A DNA stretch of 64,000 bases from Aricia agestis (taxonomy: Eukaryota > Arthropoda > Insecta > Lepidoptera > Lycaenidae), in assembly GCF_905147365.1 (NCBI RefSeq), contig NC_056417.1, forward strand, positions 1,324,501 to 1,388,500, read 5' to 3'. Each line of letters begins with the position of its first letter. Position 1 is the stretch's first letter. The position numbers and the translations under genes are program-made. The notes under the pieces are model-generated. The model made no database searches, was not told the DNA's origin, and worked only from the letters and a program-made list of their open reading frames with translations. Shown here one piece after another: positions 53,704 through 63,977 of the stretch.

Positions 53704-53976
53704 ACAAAGGTTGTAACGGGAAGTATGAAAATTACCGGGAAAATGTTGCTCGACGGGAATTTTATTTCCCAATTAGGTTTGATCAATAATGGTCTAGTAT
53801 TGAGGAGGTCGTGTCGGCGCATACTAATACAAGATCCCGTTTTAAATGGCCGGCGAAATGTGCTTTTAAAGGGAAAGATGCTATTAAAAATAACCAAAAT
53901 ACATGAAGTACCAGGAGAATATGAATTGTATGATAGTACGATAAAAGGCTTTTACAGTAGAAGTTGTGAAGTTTAA
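53704..53976 (+). CDS. Unrecognised frame, possible terminal exon
   Basis: An open frame of about 90 codons preceded by a splice-acceptor-like TTTCATTACAG and ending TAA. It has no recognisable domain; composition is basic and leucine-rich. An overlapping minus frame is as long, so chance is a real possibility. Confidence 0.2.
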   Translation, partial: TKVVTGSMKITGKMLLDGNFISQLGLINNGLVLRRSCRRILIQDPVLNGRRNVLLKGKMLLKITKIHEVPGEYELYDSTIKGFYSRSCEV

Positions 53977-54471
53977 AGTGATACATTCATCATCATCAGT
54001 AATTACTGATTCATTAATTTAACCAATTGTTTTTAAATAGCAAACTAACCAATGTAATTCTGACATTTACTGTAATGAGTCATGCTCATGAGTAACGTGA
54101 CCATTTATTTTTTGTCAGAGCGGGACATCTGCGGAATTATTCATAATTAATATAGAATAAGAAAAAAGTCGGCGAAAAGCGATTAGGACTCGCGCACGAA
54201 AGGCACGTCATGGAAGACGCAAAAGTTTAAGTACTTAAACAAAAAACATAATTTTAAAACCCTTAATTATTAATTTTATTTTTATCTTATATTATTATTA
54301 ATATTTATGAAATCATAAATACAATTGAGTATTTTGTGAATATTGCAAGTGCCTGTCTTTATTCATATCGAGCAAAATATGGCAGAATGTATGGGAGACG
54401 GGAGTACGTTACTTACAGGTATTGCACGGGCATTCCGAACGTAAAAATACTTATAATTATTGTCGTTTGGT

Positions 54472-54644
54472 CAGCGGGGCTAAAATGGTCACATTTTGCA
54501 ATTCCTCTCAATTCAGTAAATGAATATTCAAAACTGTCAAACTGACAAATGTGAAAAGACTTGCATTTTGCGATTTTAAAAGAATTAATCATATTATTAT
54601 GATTCATAATATGATTCTCCAAAGCGACCATTTTATCCCCGCTG
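54472..54644. mobile_element. MITE (GCGGGGCTAAAATGGTC family), short copy
   Basis: CAGCGGGGCTAAAATGGTCA at the left and AAGCGACCATTTTATCCCCG at the right; about 40 bp shorter than the other copies. Confidence 0.85.
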
Positions 54645-54824
54645 TTTGCAAAAGCGGAACAATTTCGGCCTCGCGGGGGCCGGGGAAAGCGGGACTGTCC
54701 CGCACAAAGCGGGACGTAACATGGTCACGTTAGTCATGAGTAACGTGACCATTTTTTTTGTCAAAACGGGACATCTACGAATTCCCCCAAAGGGAATGAT
54801 AATTAATATTAGGTTATGAACGCA

Positions 54825-55034
54825 CTGTGAAAATCGAAGCGCTGAAAGACCAACATTTTTTGTGTGCTCCAGCGAAATGCTCCACGAATTTTCCCATACA
54901 AAAGTGAAAAATAATAATTGCTCTTTCAGCGCCTCTACTTTTACAGTGACCTCTATACACATTACGCGGTACTCATAGACATTACACACCCATAATTGGT
55001 ATTATCACTTACGTTTGTTCGTTTGTTACATCTT
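54825..55034. mobile_element. MITE (ACAGGGTGTAAC ends), left end lost
   Basis: CACTGTGAAAATCGAAGCGC, CAAAAGTGAAAAATAATAAT and TTTGTTACATC in family order. Confidence 0.65.
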
Positions 55035-55044
55035 ATATATATAT

Positions 55045-55147
55045 GAGCTTTTGCCCGCGGCTTCGCTCGCGTTAAGAAGTATTATTATATAAAAACTTTC
55101 ATCCCCTATTTAAACCCCTTGGGGTTGGAATTTATCAAAATCCTATC

Positions 55148-55150
<3 letters not shown>
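55045..55150 (-). mobile_element. Helitron-like fragment, second family
   Basis: The complement reads ..CCAACCCCAAGGGGTTTAAA to CGCGAGCGAAGCCGCGGGCA and AAAAGCTCA. Its 5' side runs into the AT repeat. Confidence 0.7.

Positions 55151-55223
<73 letters not shown>
55151..55223. repeat. (AT)n microsatellite
   Basis: About 70 bp of nearly pure TA repeats. It grows out of the TCTATATATATA start of the adjoining Helitron family. Confidence 0.95.
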
Positions 55224-55225
<2 letters not shown>

Positions 55226-55726
55226 ACCGCGCTCAGCCCACGAATCACGATAAAAGGTATGCAATTTTTAAAAATTGCCCAGCTACTATTTCAATCCTAC
55301 CAAAGAGAAATAGAGTTTTCACAAACAGATGAAAATGAAAAACCTTATCAATTTGAACTAAAATAGCAACTGTGAATTTTTAAAGTGTAAATTGGTTTAC
55401 CTTTAGTTTTGCTACGACGGATGTTCTGTTTTATTTTTATCTCGTATAATTCGGTGTTTTTACATTAAAAATGTTAATTCCACTAGCAAAAATAGCTGTT
55501 CCATACGTCTAGTCAGAGCGAGGAAAAGGAGATTTTATACGAGAACAAAATTGTCGTATCGCTACGCATAACGTGTATGTAGCGATAAAACAATAAAGTT
55601 CCTTCATAGAGGGTTCCCCATCCCAGTATTTGAATTCCGCGGCGCAATTTTCATAAACGTTCCACCGGTGGGTACCAGGAATACATATACTGGCGAAAAT
55701 ATCGGATATTGGGGACGATAATGTGA

Positions 55727-55819
55727 CGTCACGTGTCCGTGCTGCTGCCCGCGTGAGCCGCATAAAATATTAACCTTAGATAGACGCTTCCTGGATCTCA
55801 AGTTAAGGGTTAAAGGTAA
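55727..55819 (+). promoter_or_regulatory. CRE/E-box motif and orphan splice donor
   Basis: TGACGTCACGTG (CRE overlapping an E box, near 55732) lies in a GC-richer patch. A strong donor, AAAGGTAAGT, follows at about 55815. It could be a 5' exon of a gene continuing right; no matching acceptor was found. Confidence 0.2.
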
Positions 55820-56630
55820 GTATGTTATTTTACCCTTTATATTGTAAAACGCCCTTTTTTCGGAAAATGCCCCATAAAGATTTCGTGTACATAATGATAC
55901 AAAATGCGATATAACTCTTTTGTTGTATACGTCTTGAGGAATATATTATAGTGTCGAGGAGTATGTTGGTGTGTGTGTACTTAGAAAGCTGTTTATTTAG
56001 AATGGATAGTATTATTCACCCCATAATATTATAGTGTATGTCTGAATATCCTTATTAAGGTCGTTAGTAGAAACTATTATATTACTAGAGATATAAATTC
56101 CGCCTCATTAAATGGTTGAAATAATTATTCGCATTAAAAACTTGTAATGCGCTCGTAAACATTTTTATAATAAAACCTCTAAGATAGCTACAATTGAAAC
56201 ATCCTATTTAAAATGAGCGGGAAATATGTAAAATTCCACTCCGTTATAATAATTATAATGTACGCTGGACGTTTCCGTAAAAACTAAAATGATTCAAACA
56301 ACGCCCGTGACAGATCGCGCCATTTTGAATATAAAAGTAAATAGTACAGTCGTACCACTGACACTTTTTGTTTGGCGCGAATATATTTCATGAAATAAAT
56401 TATGTGGTTCTGTTTTTGAAATACGTTTGTGGAGAAATTTTATGCATAGAGTTTTTATTCTAAGTTCTCATTGACATCGGATATTGCGGGATTTATTTTT
56501 ATAATGCTGTCATATTGTATTTTATGCTCGCCTGGTACTTTTGTTACAAAATACTGAATAAAAAAACATGTGCAATGCTTTCGTTTCATTAGAGCGTGCA
56601 CATTTATTATATTGGATTTTATGTACCATC
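55820..56630. other. AT-rich intergenic DNA
   Basis: No feature recognised. Confidence 0.4.
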
Positions 56631-56633
56631 GAG

Positions 56634-56773
56634 GAAGTTGATTCCTATGCAATTGACAGACCAACGTTATTTGGTCTAATATGTCAATTCAATGTTAATT
56701 GTGATCTGTCAGCTGGGTTTGACGTAACGCAACCAAACTACTTAGGTCCCCGATTTGCATAGGAATCAACTTC
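56634..56773. mobile_element. MITE with 18-bp inverted ends
   Basis: GAAGTTGATTCCTATGCA and its exact complement; 140 bp, with ATTGACAGACCAA and TGATCTGTCAGCTGGGTTTG inside. Confidence 0.8.
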
Positions 56774-57311
56774 TCTGATAGTACAAAAAAATTAAAAGTT
56801 GAAACACAAAACGAAGAAATAAGAAATAAATTTTCAAAAGCAATACTTTTTGTATTTTAAATCGGATGACGTCACTCCAATGACAAAAAATGTAGTTCGC
56901 AATGCCCTCTAATTTTTTTATTTAAAAAACTTTTTCCTAAAGCCAATAGTTTCCGAGAAAAAAGCATTTCAAAATTCATTTTTTGGATTTCTCAAAAACA
57001 GCAATTAGCGCGACCTTTTTAATTTTTATGTGACCTCTTGACATGACCCGCTAACGATTCATCACGTCAAATAACGGTAGGTCTTTATTCGAAGAGCACT
57101 CAATTTTTCGTTACATATTTACTGTATCAAAACAAAATTTTGATAACTTACAATAATCTACGTGGTCACGCACAACTTTTAGATTGCTCAGCGAAAATGG
57201 AACTAATAAAAAGCAATGTAATTTTTACATCTCTTTAGCAGAGTGAAGAGTAGTCGGGGCGGGTACAAACGGATACACACTATTGATAAAAAAGTGTGAT
57301 GTTTTATAAGT

Positions 57312-57596
57312 GGGAGAGCCATGCTTCGGCACGAATGGTCCGGCTCGACCGGAGAAATACTACGTTCTCACAGAAAACTGGCGTTTCGCCGAGTGAGTGA
57401 GTTTACCGGAGGCCCAATCCCCTACCCTATTCCCTTCCTTTCCCATCCCTACCCTCCCCTATTACCCTATTCCCTCTTAAAAGGCCGGCAACGCACCTGC
57501 AGCTCTTTTGATGCTGCGAGTGTCCATGCAACGGAAATTGCTTTCCATCAGGTGACCCGTTTGCTCGTTTGCCCCCTTATTTACTAAAAAAAAACT
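57312..57596 (+). mobile_element. SINE, full length, internal deletion
   Basis: GGGAGAGCCATGCTTCGGCA to CATCAGGTGACCCGTTTGCT and TTATTTACTAAAAAAAAA. The GAAACAGCGCTTGCGC segment present in other copies is missing. Confidence 0.9.
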
Positions 57597-57610
57597 TAGC
57601 GTGTGCATAC

Positions 57611-57732
57611 TAGGGACGCATTTTTAAATTTGACAGAATTCAATTGCGTAAGACGTCATGCAAATCGGTCAATTCAGTACAAATTTAGAAATGCGTCTAC
57701 GCGTCGCGTCGCGGTCTAATTTGACCCTAATT
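57611..57732. mobile_element. Decayed MITE (CAACGCGACGCGTAGATGC family)
   Basis: CTAGGGACGCATTTTTAAAT on the left, AAATGCGTCTACGCGTCGCG and AATTTGACCCTAA on the right. The left arm is shortened. Confidence 0.65.
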
Positions 57733-58595
57733 GGCAGGTCGCGATCAGGCAGTGACAGGTTTTGCGAAGATTTGCACGACATGTACAGAGTAGACAGAAT
57801 GATAGAGTATGCCGACTTAGAACTGATGTTGAAATTTTTAAATTTGACGTATTATGACGAAAATCGTTGCTAGGGTTGTTAAATTGTTACCTACGAATTT
57901 AAAACTATGACATATTCGCTGGACGTGTTCCTCTTTGGTCGTATTGTTGTTTGTGTTTTGGCACACGCGATTAAAATTGTCAGAATCCAATTTTGAAATC
58001 TTTATTTTAAATATTTAAAAATAAATTATATCAGCCAGCGCGAGGCACATTCCATTTATAATCCTAGTGAAACCCGACGAATTTGACAGATATTGAAACC
58101 TGTCCGTCTCTTTGCAGTCGAACTACTGGTCGTTATGTCTATTGTGACATGTATTTAGATTTTAGACTGATAAGTAATAAACACACCCTCCTTTCCCGTG
58201 TCTGGTAAAAAGAAAATCCACCATCCGTCTTGTCGCAACTTATATTAGATAGTTCATACATTAGAATGTCTTACATCACCGAGCAAATGGGATTCATCCC
58301 CCTATAATGGAACGTCACATTGTTTATGCTGAGACCCACTCGATGCTAGCGTTCCTGGTGTTATGTACAAATGCTGTGAAGAAAAAATATATAATATACA
58401 AATGAACATTGATAATTCCCAGTTTTTGAGATCTTTTGATTGGAATTCTTTTATTTTGTAGCGCTTTTTTGATTGGCTAACGTCAAAAAATATAACTCAT
58501 CAACATTGCTATAAATTGAAAAGTTAAACTCCTGTCAAAAAACCTCCAAAACAAGGCTCAATAAGTAATTTTTAAAGACTCTAAGTAGTATAAGT
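57733..58595. other. Intergenic DNA
   Basis: No gene or terminal repeats recognised. Confidence 0.4.
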
Positions 58596-58832
58596 TCCAT
58601 ACCAATATTATAAATGCGAAAGTGTGTCTGTGTGTCTGTCCGTATGTCTGACTGTCTATCTGTTACCGCCTCACGCCCAAACCTGAACCAATTTTGATGA
58701 AATTTGGTAAGGAGATACTTTGAGAAAATGAAAGGATATAAAAAATTAAAGGATAATTTTTATTCCGGAAAAATGTACGGTTCCCGCGCGACAAACTAAT
58801 TTTGGCGCAACGGAGTTGCAGGCGTCATCTAG
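58596..58832 (+). mobile_element. Helitron-like non-autonomous element
   Basis: TCCATACCAATATTATAAAT to TGGCGCAACGGAGTTGCAGG hairpin and CTAG at 58829-58832. Intact ends. Confidence 0.9.
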
Positions 58833-58936
58833 TAATATTATGTATTTTTTTTAATTTTTCTTTTTCTCACATTAACAGCCAACTCTATAGCATCCAGCAC
58901 ACATACATCAATATATATCAACTTAATATACAACTA

Positions 58937-59196
58937 TACAGTGTGTAACAAAAATAAGTGATAATACTTTAGGGTGTGTACGTGTTTCTTGTAGAGAGTT
59001 TCACTGTGAAAGTAGCAGCGCTGAAAGACGAATTTTTTTTCACTTTTGTATGGACAAGGGCCTCCCCTCGGCGAGTTTCCCCATACAAAAGTGAAAAAAA
59101 TTTGGTCTTTCAGCGCTGCTACTTTCACAGTGAACTCTCTACAAGGAATACGTACACACCCTATAGTATTATCACTTATTTTTGTTACATCCTGTA
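58937..59196. mobile_element. Nearly perfect palindromic MITE (ACAGGGTGTAAC family)
   Basis: The whole 260-bp element folds on itself: TGTGTAACAAAAATAAGTGA at the left is mirrored at the right, and AGTAGCAGCGCTGAAAGAC is mirrored inside, leaving a short GGGCCTCCCCTCGGCG centre. Confidence 0.9.
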
Positions 59197-60038
59197 TATT
59201 ATGCTTATATAATATGTTGAACCTAATAGCTGAAGTTCATACATACTGCGCCGCCTCTCGACGCAAAAACGTCTCTTTGATCCTTTGAAACACTACCCGT
59301 CCCTTTGTCTCCAATTATGTCATACTGTATTATTATTTTTTAACGAAAATTACTCGCTGGAATGCTATACCCAGTTAAAGGAAGGGTTTGGTGAATGTCT
59401 ACTTAATTTTATTATACGTGAATGTAAAAAATGATTGTTGAAGCGTAAGTGATGCTTGGGTTTTTTTTATATTTACTGAATTCTTAGTTTTATTTAGACA
59501 AGAAGGGCAATATTGGTTACAAATGTGCTTAAAAGGATTTAGTAAAATAAAATAAAAAACATTTTTCACAGCTGATGTACTTACAAAAACCTTTTGTCAT
59601 TCTGTGTATAACATTTTAAAGATTTTATAATTTATAATGTATATTTGAAGGCGAATTTTTAACGCATATTTTATAAAAATATCTAGTATAGTACAAACTT
59701 AATAACATGCACACATATTATTATATTACGTTATAACAAGGAGCTATATACCTGTACAACGTACATTTTATATTAATTAATTCAAGAAACCACGCTGTTA
59801 TAATATTATAAATAGCGGGAGGGCATTTTATACACGTATGAGCGTATTTACTTTAATAAAGTACATAGTGACTATGAATACTAATTAAGTCTATCCCCGG
59901 GGTACCAGGGTCCTAGAACTAGCAGGAGGTATAAATTACCTTTTAAAATTTACTCAGCTTCGCTTGAGACAACTATAGTAAAATAATAATTTATACTCGT
60001 AGTTAGAACACAGGGTCAGTTCACACAAAAATTCTTAC
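59197..60038. other. AT-rich intergenic DNA
   Basis: No feature recognised. Confidence 0.4.
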
Positions 60039-60371
60039 TTAATTACTACGGTGGCTCAGCGACCCAAAGTGGATCTTGGCCTCCGACACGAGTTTGCGCC
60101 ACTTGTAGCGGGTTTGCGCAGTTTCTTGCCACTCTGTGACTTGAAGATCGCGCAGGTCCGACTCCACGACATCTAGCCACCGGTACCGTGGACGGCCGAC
60201 AGGTCGTCGCTCGATCGGACGCCCAAGAAACGCCATTTTAGTGGCACGATCCTCTCCCATTCTTGCAACATGACCGAGCCATCGGAGTCGCTGGGCTTTT
60301 GTTACGCCAATAATATTGGGCTCAGCAGTTTGGATTCTAGTTCGTCGGTCTCCTGTCTTCACCGGGCCCAA
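60039..60371 (-). pseudogene. Non-LTR retrotransposon pol C-terminal fragment (RTE-like)
   Basis: 110 codons containing KAQRLRWLGHVARMGEDRAT, GRPRYRWLDVVESDLRDL, WRKLVSEAKIHFG. The RL-x-WLGHV-x-RM and GRP-x-x-RW-x-D motifs are typical of the last part of RTE-like retrotransposon proteins. The N-terminal part is absent; a Helitron-like element lies just upstream at 60424-60609. The frame is open but the element is a dead fragment. Confidence 0.8.
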
Positions 60372-60423
60372 GATGCCGTGCGGTATTTTAAGATGTTATT
60401 AATATTGGACGTTATGCAATAAT

Positions 60424-60609
60424 CTGACGCTCGCAACTCCGTTGCGCCAAAATTCGTTTATTGCGCGGCAACCGCAAATTTTTCCGGGATAAAAAGTATC
60501 CTGTGTCCTTTCCAGGGACTCAAAGTATCTCCATACCAAACAGTCATATCGGTTCAGCGTGAAGAGGAGACGGATAGACATAATTTCGCATTTAAAATAT
60601 TAGTATGAA
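60424..60609 (-). mobile_element. Helitron-like element, minus strand
   Basis: The complement runs ..TTCATACTAATATTTTAAAT to the GGCGCAACGGAGTTGCGAGC hairpin. The CTAG end is mutated. Confidence 0.8.
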
Positions 60610-60941
60610 TAATACATTTAAATTCATTTCTAAAATTAAGAGCTGGCGCTTACCTCGGCCAACGTATCAGTCTTGCGATACAGCGAGGTAAAGCTGCCAG
60701 CCTCTTGGGTACATTGCCCGCAGCCTCTGACTTAGATTTAGTTTTTTATATATAGTCTTTGTTTTATATTTTAGCATTATTTATAATAATTATTACTTAT
60801 TATTATAATTATCACTTATATTTTTCTAAAATTTAAACGCGAATTTTTTGAATAATATTATATATATTCTCAATGTAAACACGAAATTGCTACTTGACTG
60901 AATTAATAAAAAACGCATAATTAAATCTATTCTGTAGCGCC

Positions 60942-61009
60942 TCGTAGCAAGTACTACGACGTAGCATGTGCACGTAGCATCATATGCTACGTCGTAGTAC
61001 TTGCTACGA
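60942..61009. repeat. Perfect hairpin, 26-bp arms
   Basis: TCGTAGCAAGTACTACGACG.. (60942-60967) is exactly complementary to 60984-61009, with a 16-bp loop. Confidence 0.9.
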
Positions 61010-61017
61010 AGCTACAT

Positions 61018-61766
61018 AGGGCTCCATTCCACCGCGGTGCACGGAGAAGCTACGCACGTACGTCAAGCTTCGCTTTGTAAGAAAATATATATGTGACTGT
61101 TTCCACTGCAACCCACGGACACGCTATGCACGAATTGACTCACGTAGCTTGCTCGAATATGGTGCACACGTAGCTCAACGCTGGCCACGCTACGCATGCT
61201 ATAGATCAGTTAACTAAAGCTGGCCCGTTTACAGTGCTCACACTTATGCAGTTTCACTATAAAGTATGTTTAAAAATATAATATGTTTGCATCGTGATCA
61301 CAATTATCGTATAATCTGCGTACGATAATAATATGCTATCGTAAATCGTACGTACGCACAAAATTATCGTATGTGTACGATAACTATCGTACGGTTCCGA
61401 ACCCTGGCCGCGCACCGATCACACGTTACCGACTTGTAACATCACGCTGTATTTATAAACAGTAGTACTATAAGAAAAATAATAACTGTCTCCTTCACGC
61501 TCATAAGATAGACTGCGCGCGAGAGAGACGGACATACTTTTTATGATGCGTATGTCGTACGACGTCACGCCACACGCTTATTCACAGACACTACACAAGC
61601 GCAATGTTTAAATGTGTTGATCGTGCCAGCTCTTGTTAACTGACCTGTATGCACGGGATACACAGAAGCGTGGAAACGTTGACCCACGTAGTCCGTGCGC
61701 ACGCTCTGCACGTCCACGCGTGCGCGTGGACGTGCAGAGCGTGCGCCGCGGTGGAATGGAGCCTTT
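61018..61766. mobile_element. Inverted-repeat element with GGCTCCATTCCACCGCGG ends
   Basis: GCTCCATTCCACCGCGGTGC at the left and GCCGCGGTGGAATGGAGCC at the right; about 749 bp. It contains a cluster of TACGAT/ATCGTA words at 61305-61395 and a 23-bp-arm GC-rich hairpin at 61698-61745. Confidence 0.75.
61698..61745. repeat. GC-rich perfect hairpin, 23-bp arms, 2-bp centre
   Basis: CGCACGCTCTGCACGTCCAC.. pairs exactly with 61723-61745. It forms the right subterminal part of the 61018-61766 element. Confidence 0.9.
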
Positions 61767-61770
61767 ACAC

Positions 61771-62054
61771 CATAAAGTTAATATACCTAGCGGAATAGAG
61801 CAACAAAGGCCTGAGCAAGCGAGATGTCACTATCAGTAACATTGTGTGGTAAAAAGAGACGTGTGATACATGACAGCAGCACTCTTTTTTTGACGTCCAG
61901 TCGGCACGTGCCGCACGTTGACAATTTAATCTCATAGAAATCATGTCCAATTATGTATACGTACACACATTTTTACACACAGATAAAACCAATTTCGGTT
62001 TCGTTTGACAGCTCGAGATTGTTGCTCTATTCCGCTAGGTATATTAACTTTATG
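61771..62054. mobile_element. hAT-type MITE with 35-bp perfect ends and 8-bp duplication
   Basis: CATAAAGTTAATATACCTAG.. (61771-61805) is mirrored exactly at 62020-62054. CTTTACAC flanks both sides (61763-61770, 62055-62062). It is inserted at the very edge of the preceding element. Confidence 0.9.
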
Positions 62055-62708
62055 CTTTACACACATACGGGTTTTTTGTTAAATAGCTTGCGGCAATTTT
62101 TAGAACATAATAAAACAACCTTCTCCGTCAGCGGATTATAAAAAAATATACGTGTCGAATTTCAAAAGGCATAAAAATATACGTCAAAATTTGAATTTCG
62201 AATAGAAAAGTGTTTTTCTAGTTGTCAATCATGTTAATTTCTTCATAACTTGTTCCATAATTCTATGAGGCTATTTTGGTCCGTGGCCTCAAATTAATTA
62301 ATTTGAAACAAATGCCGTCATGTTATAAAGTGTCATCTGAGAAACAACTACACACCGGTTTTATAAGAGACTGTAACCTAAAAATAGTATGTCAATTTAT
62401 AATTTAAGGAACTATTTAAGGAATACATAAATCTCCAAGATGATATTTCTGTTTACCAAATCATTAAATTATTGTCATGGCAAAAATTCATGGAAATATT
62501 TGCCAAAACAGATTCATAATATAATTTATTTACATTCAATAGGGTTGGCTCGTTTTTACAGACTAAGGTGAAGACTAAATAGAATAATGATTTTCTTACA
62601 TGTACTGTTATGTATTTCATTGAAGGGACTAATCAACTGAACATTTGGACAAATCGCATTTGATAAAATATTTGACAGCAAAATATTTTTTTTCTTTATA
62701 TTCTTATA
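62055..62708. other. AT-rich intergenic DNA
   Basis: No feature recognised. Confidence 0.4.
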
Positions 62709-62903
62709 TCTTTAAACGAGTAATTCTTGTATATATGTATATATATAATTGGAATCTCGGAATCGGCTCCAACGATTTTCATGAAATTTAGTATATAGGG
62801 GGTTTCGGGAGCGATAAATCGATCTAGTTAGAAATCAGTTTTAGAAAATGTCATTTTATTCGTGTTTTATCGAATACCGAGCAAAGCTCGGTCAAATAGC
62901 TAG
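62709..62903 (+). mobile_element. Helitron-like element, third family
   Basis: TCTTTAAACGAGTAATTCTT at the start, GAAATTTAGTATATAGGGGG inside, and a CCGAGC-AAA-GCTCGG hairpin at 62877-62891 followed by TCAAATAGCTAG at 62892-62903. Confidence 0.85.
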
Positions 62904-63313
62904 TATATTATTATGAAACAAAAATGTATGTAATTTCTTATACGGCATCGCAAGCACCACTTAGACATAATATTAAAAATTGGTCCAGTTGTTTATGAGA
63001 TGTAACAGATAGACAGACAAGTAGACAAACAAACAGAGAAGCTTTCGAATTTATAAAACTAGTAGAAGTATAGAAGCGTAGTATATTTTTTATAGATTAA
63101 TACTTCCGACTTTAGATGTAAAGTCTGAAGTAGTAATAAACTAATATACTAGTATAAAAATAACAAGTAACTGAACTTTTTTTGGAAATGACTACTCAAA
63201 AAAAGTAAAAAAAATAAAATAAAGAACACGCTTTTTTCATATTTTCTAAAAATTATTCATCTTTTTCAAATATAGGGAAAATTGTGCTAAAAGATCCCAT
63301 TACAAGCTCAAAT

Positions 63314-63526
63314 TTAATATAAGTATGTCAAAAAAGTTAAGGTATTAATTGTGTCGTCTGCCAAACGGGTCCTGATATTCGACACAAGGTAGCAAGGATC
63401 TGACAAAGTTCGTTCAGCTTCCACGCTGGTTAGTACAATTGAATCAATGATATCTAAAACAACATAAGTAACTAAAAGTAAAATTTTCAGGAGACACAAA
63501 AACCTGGATAATTTTTGATAATGCAA
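63314..63526 (-). pseudogene. hAT transposase C-terminal (dimerisation) fragment
   Basis: 70 codons. The last 40 (LTSVEAERTLSDPCYLVSNI then RTRLADDTINTLTFL) match the hAT C-terminal dimerisation pattern: S-V-E-A-ER-x-x-S, then a basic R-x-R-L and a helix ending N-x-L-x-FL. The residues before it are hydrophobic and not recognisable, and no catalytic DDE part is seen upstream in the window, so this is a truncated relic. Confidence 0.65.
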
Positions 63527-63736
63527 GTAATTTATAATTATGTATATTATATTTTATATTTCTGTATATATAGCTCCTAATAATGTATTTTTATATATCT
63601 TTTTATTTTATTTTAGTATAAATAAATGGATAATAAAGTTTTTCACTTATGTGCTTTTGACATTAAATCTGTTACTTGTGTTGTTTTGATACCCAAGAAA
63701 CTACTGTAACATAAAATAATAACTCAAATACTCATA

Positions 63737-63752
63737 TTTATTCAACTTTATT
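63737..63752 (-). promoter_or_regulatory. Two AATAAA polyadenylation signals, minus strand
   Basis: AATAAA on the minus strand at 63747-63752 and 63737-63742, about 50-60 bases after the stop codon of the frame at 63798. Confidence 0.5.
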
Positions 63753-63797
63753 AATCTTAAAATCATAACATAATGTTGCTATTGCCTATGCCTACTT

Positions 63798-63977
63798 TTA
63801 TAGGTATGCATCGTCTCCCACTTCATCTACAGTTTCTACTGTTGTGGTTGGCCACTCCAAAATTTCATCATAGAAGTCTTTAAAGGTATCAGGAACATAA
63901 GAAATTAACTTTTTGATATCTTCAATTTTTTTTATATTTATCGGTACCAAAACTTCGAAACGTAATGTTGGTCGAAT
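63798..63977 (-). CDS. Unrecognised C-terminal coding segment at the window edge
   Basis: About 59 open codons ending LEWPTTTVETVDEVGDDAYL and a TAA (63798-63800). The sequence is acidic, with LRFEVLVPINIKKIEDIKKL before it, and codon choice is smooth. It lacks an ATG and begins after an in-frame stop at 63978-63980, so it would have to be entered by splicing. The AATAAA pair downstream supports a real 3' end. Family not recognised; it might be host or transposon derived. Confidence 0.4.
   Translation of the reverse strand: MRPTLRFEVLVPINIKKIEDIKKLISYVPDTFKDFYDEILEWPTTTVETVDEVGDDAYL

Noticed and set aside
60039..60371. An intact host gene on the minus strand
   Set aside because: The motifs are those of a retrotransposon C-terminus and no start region is present.
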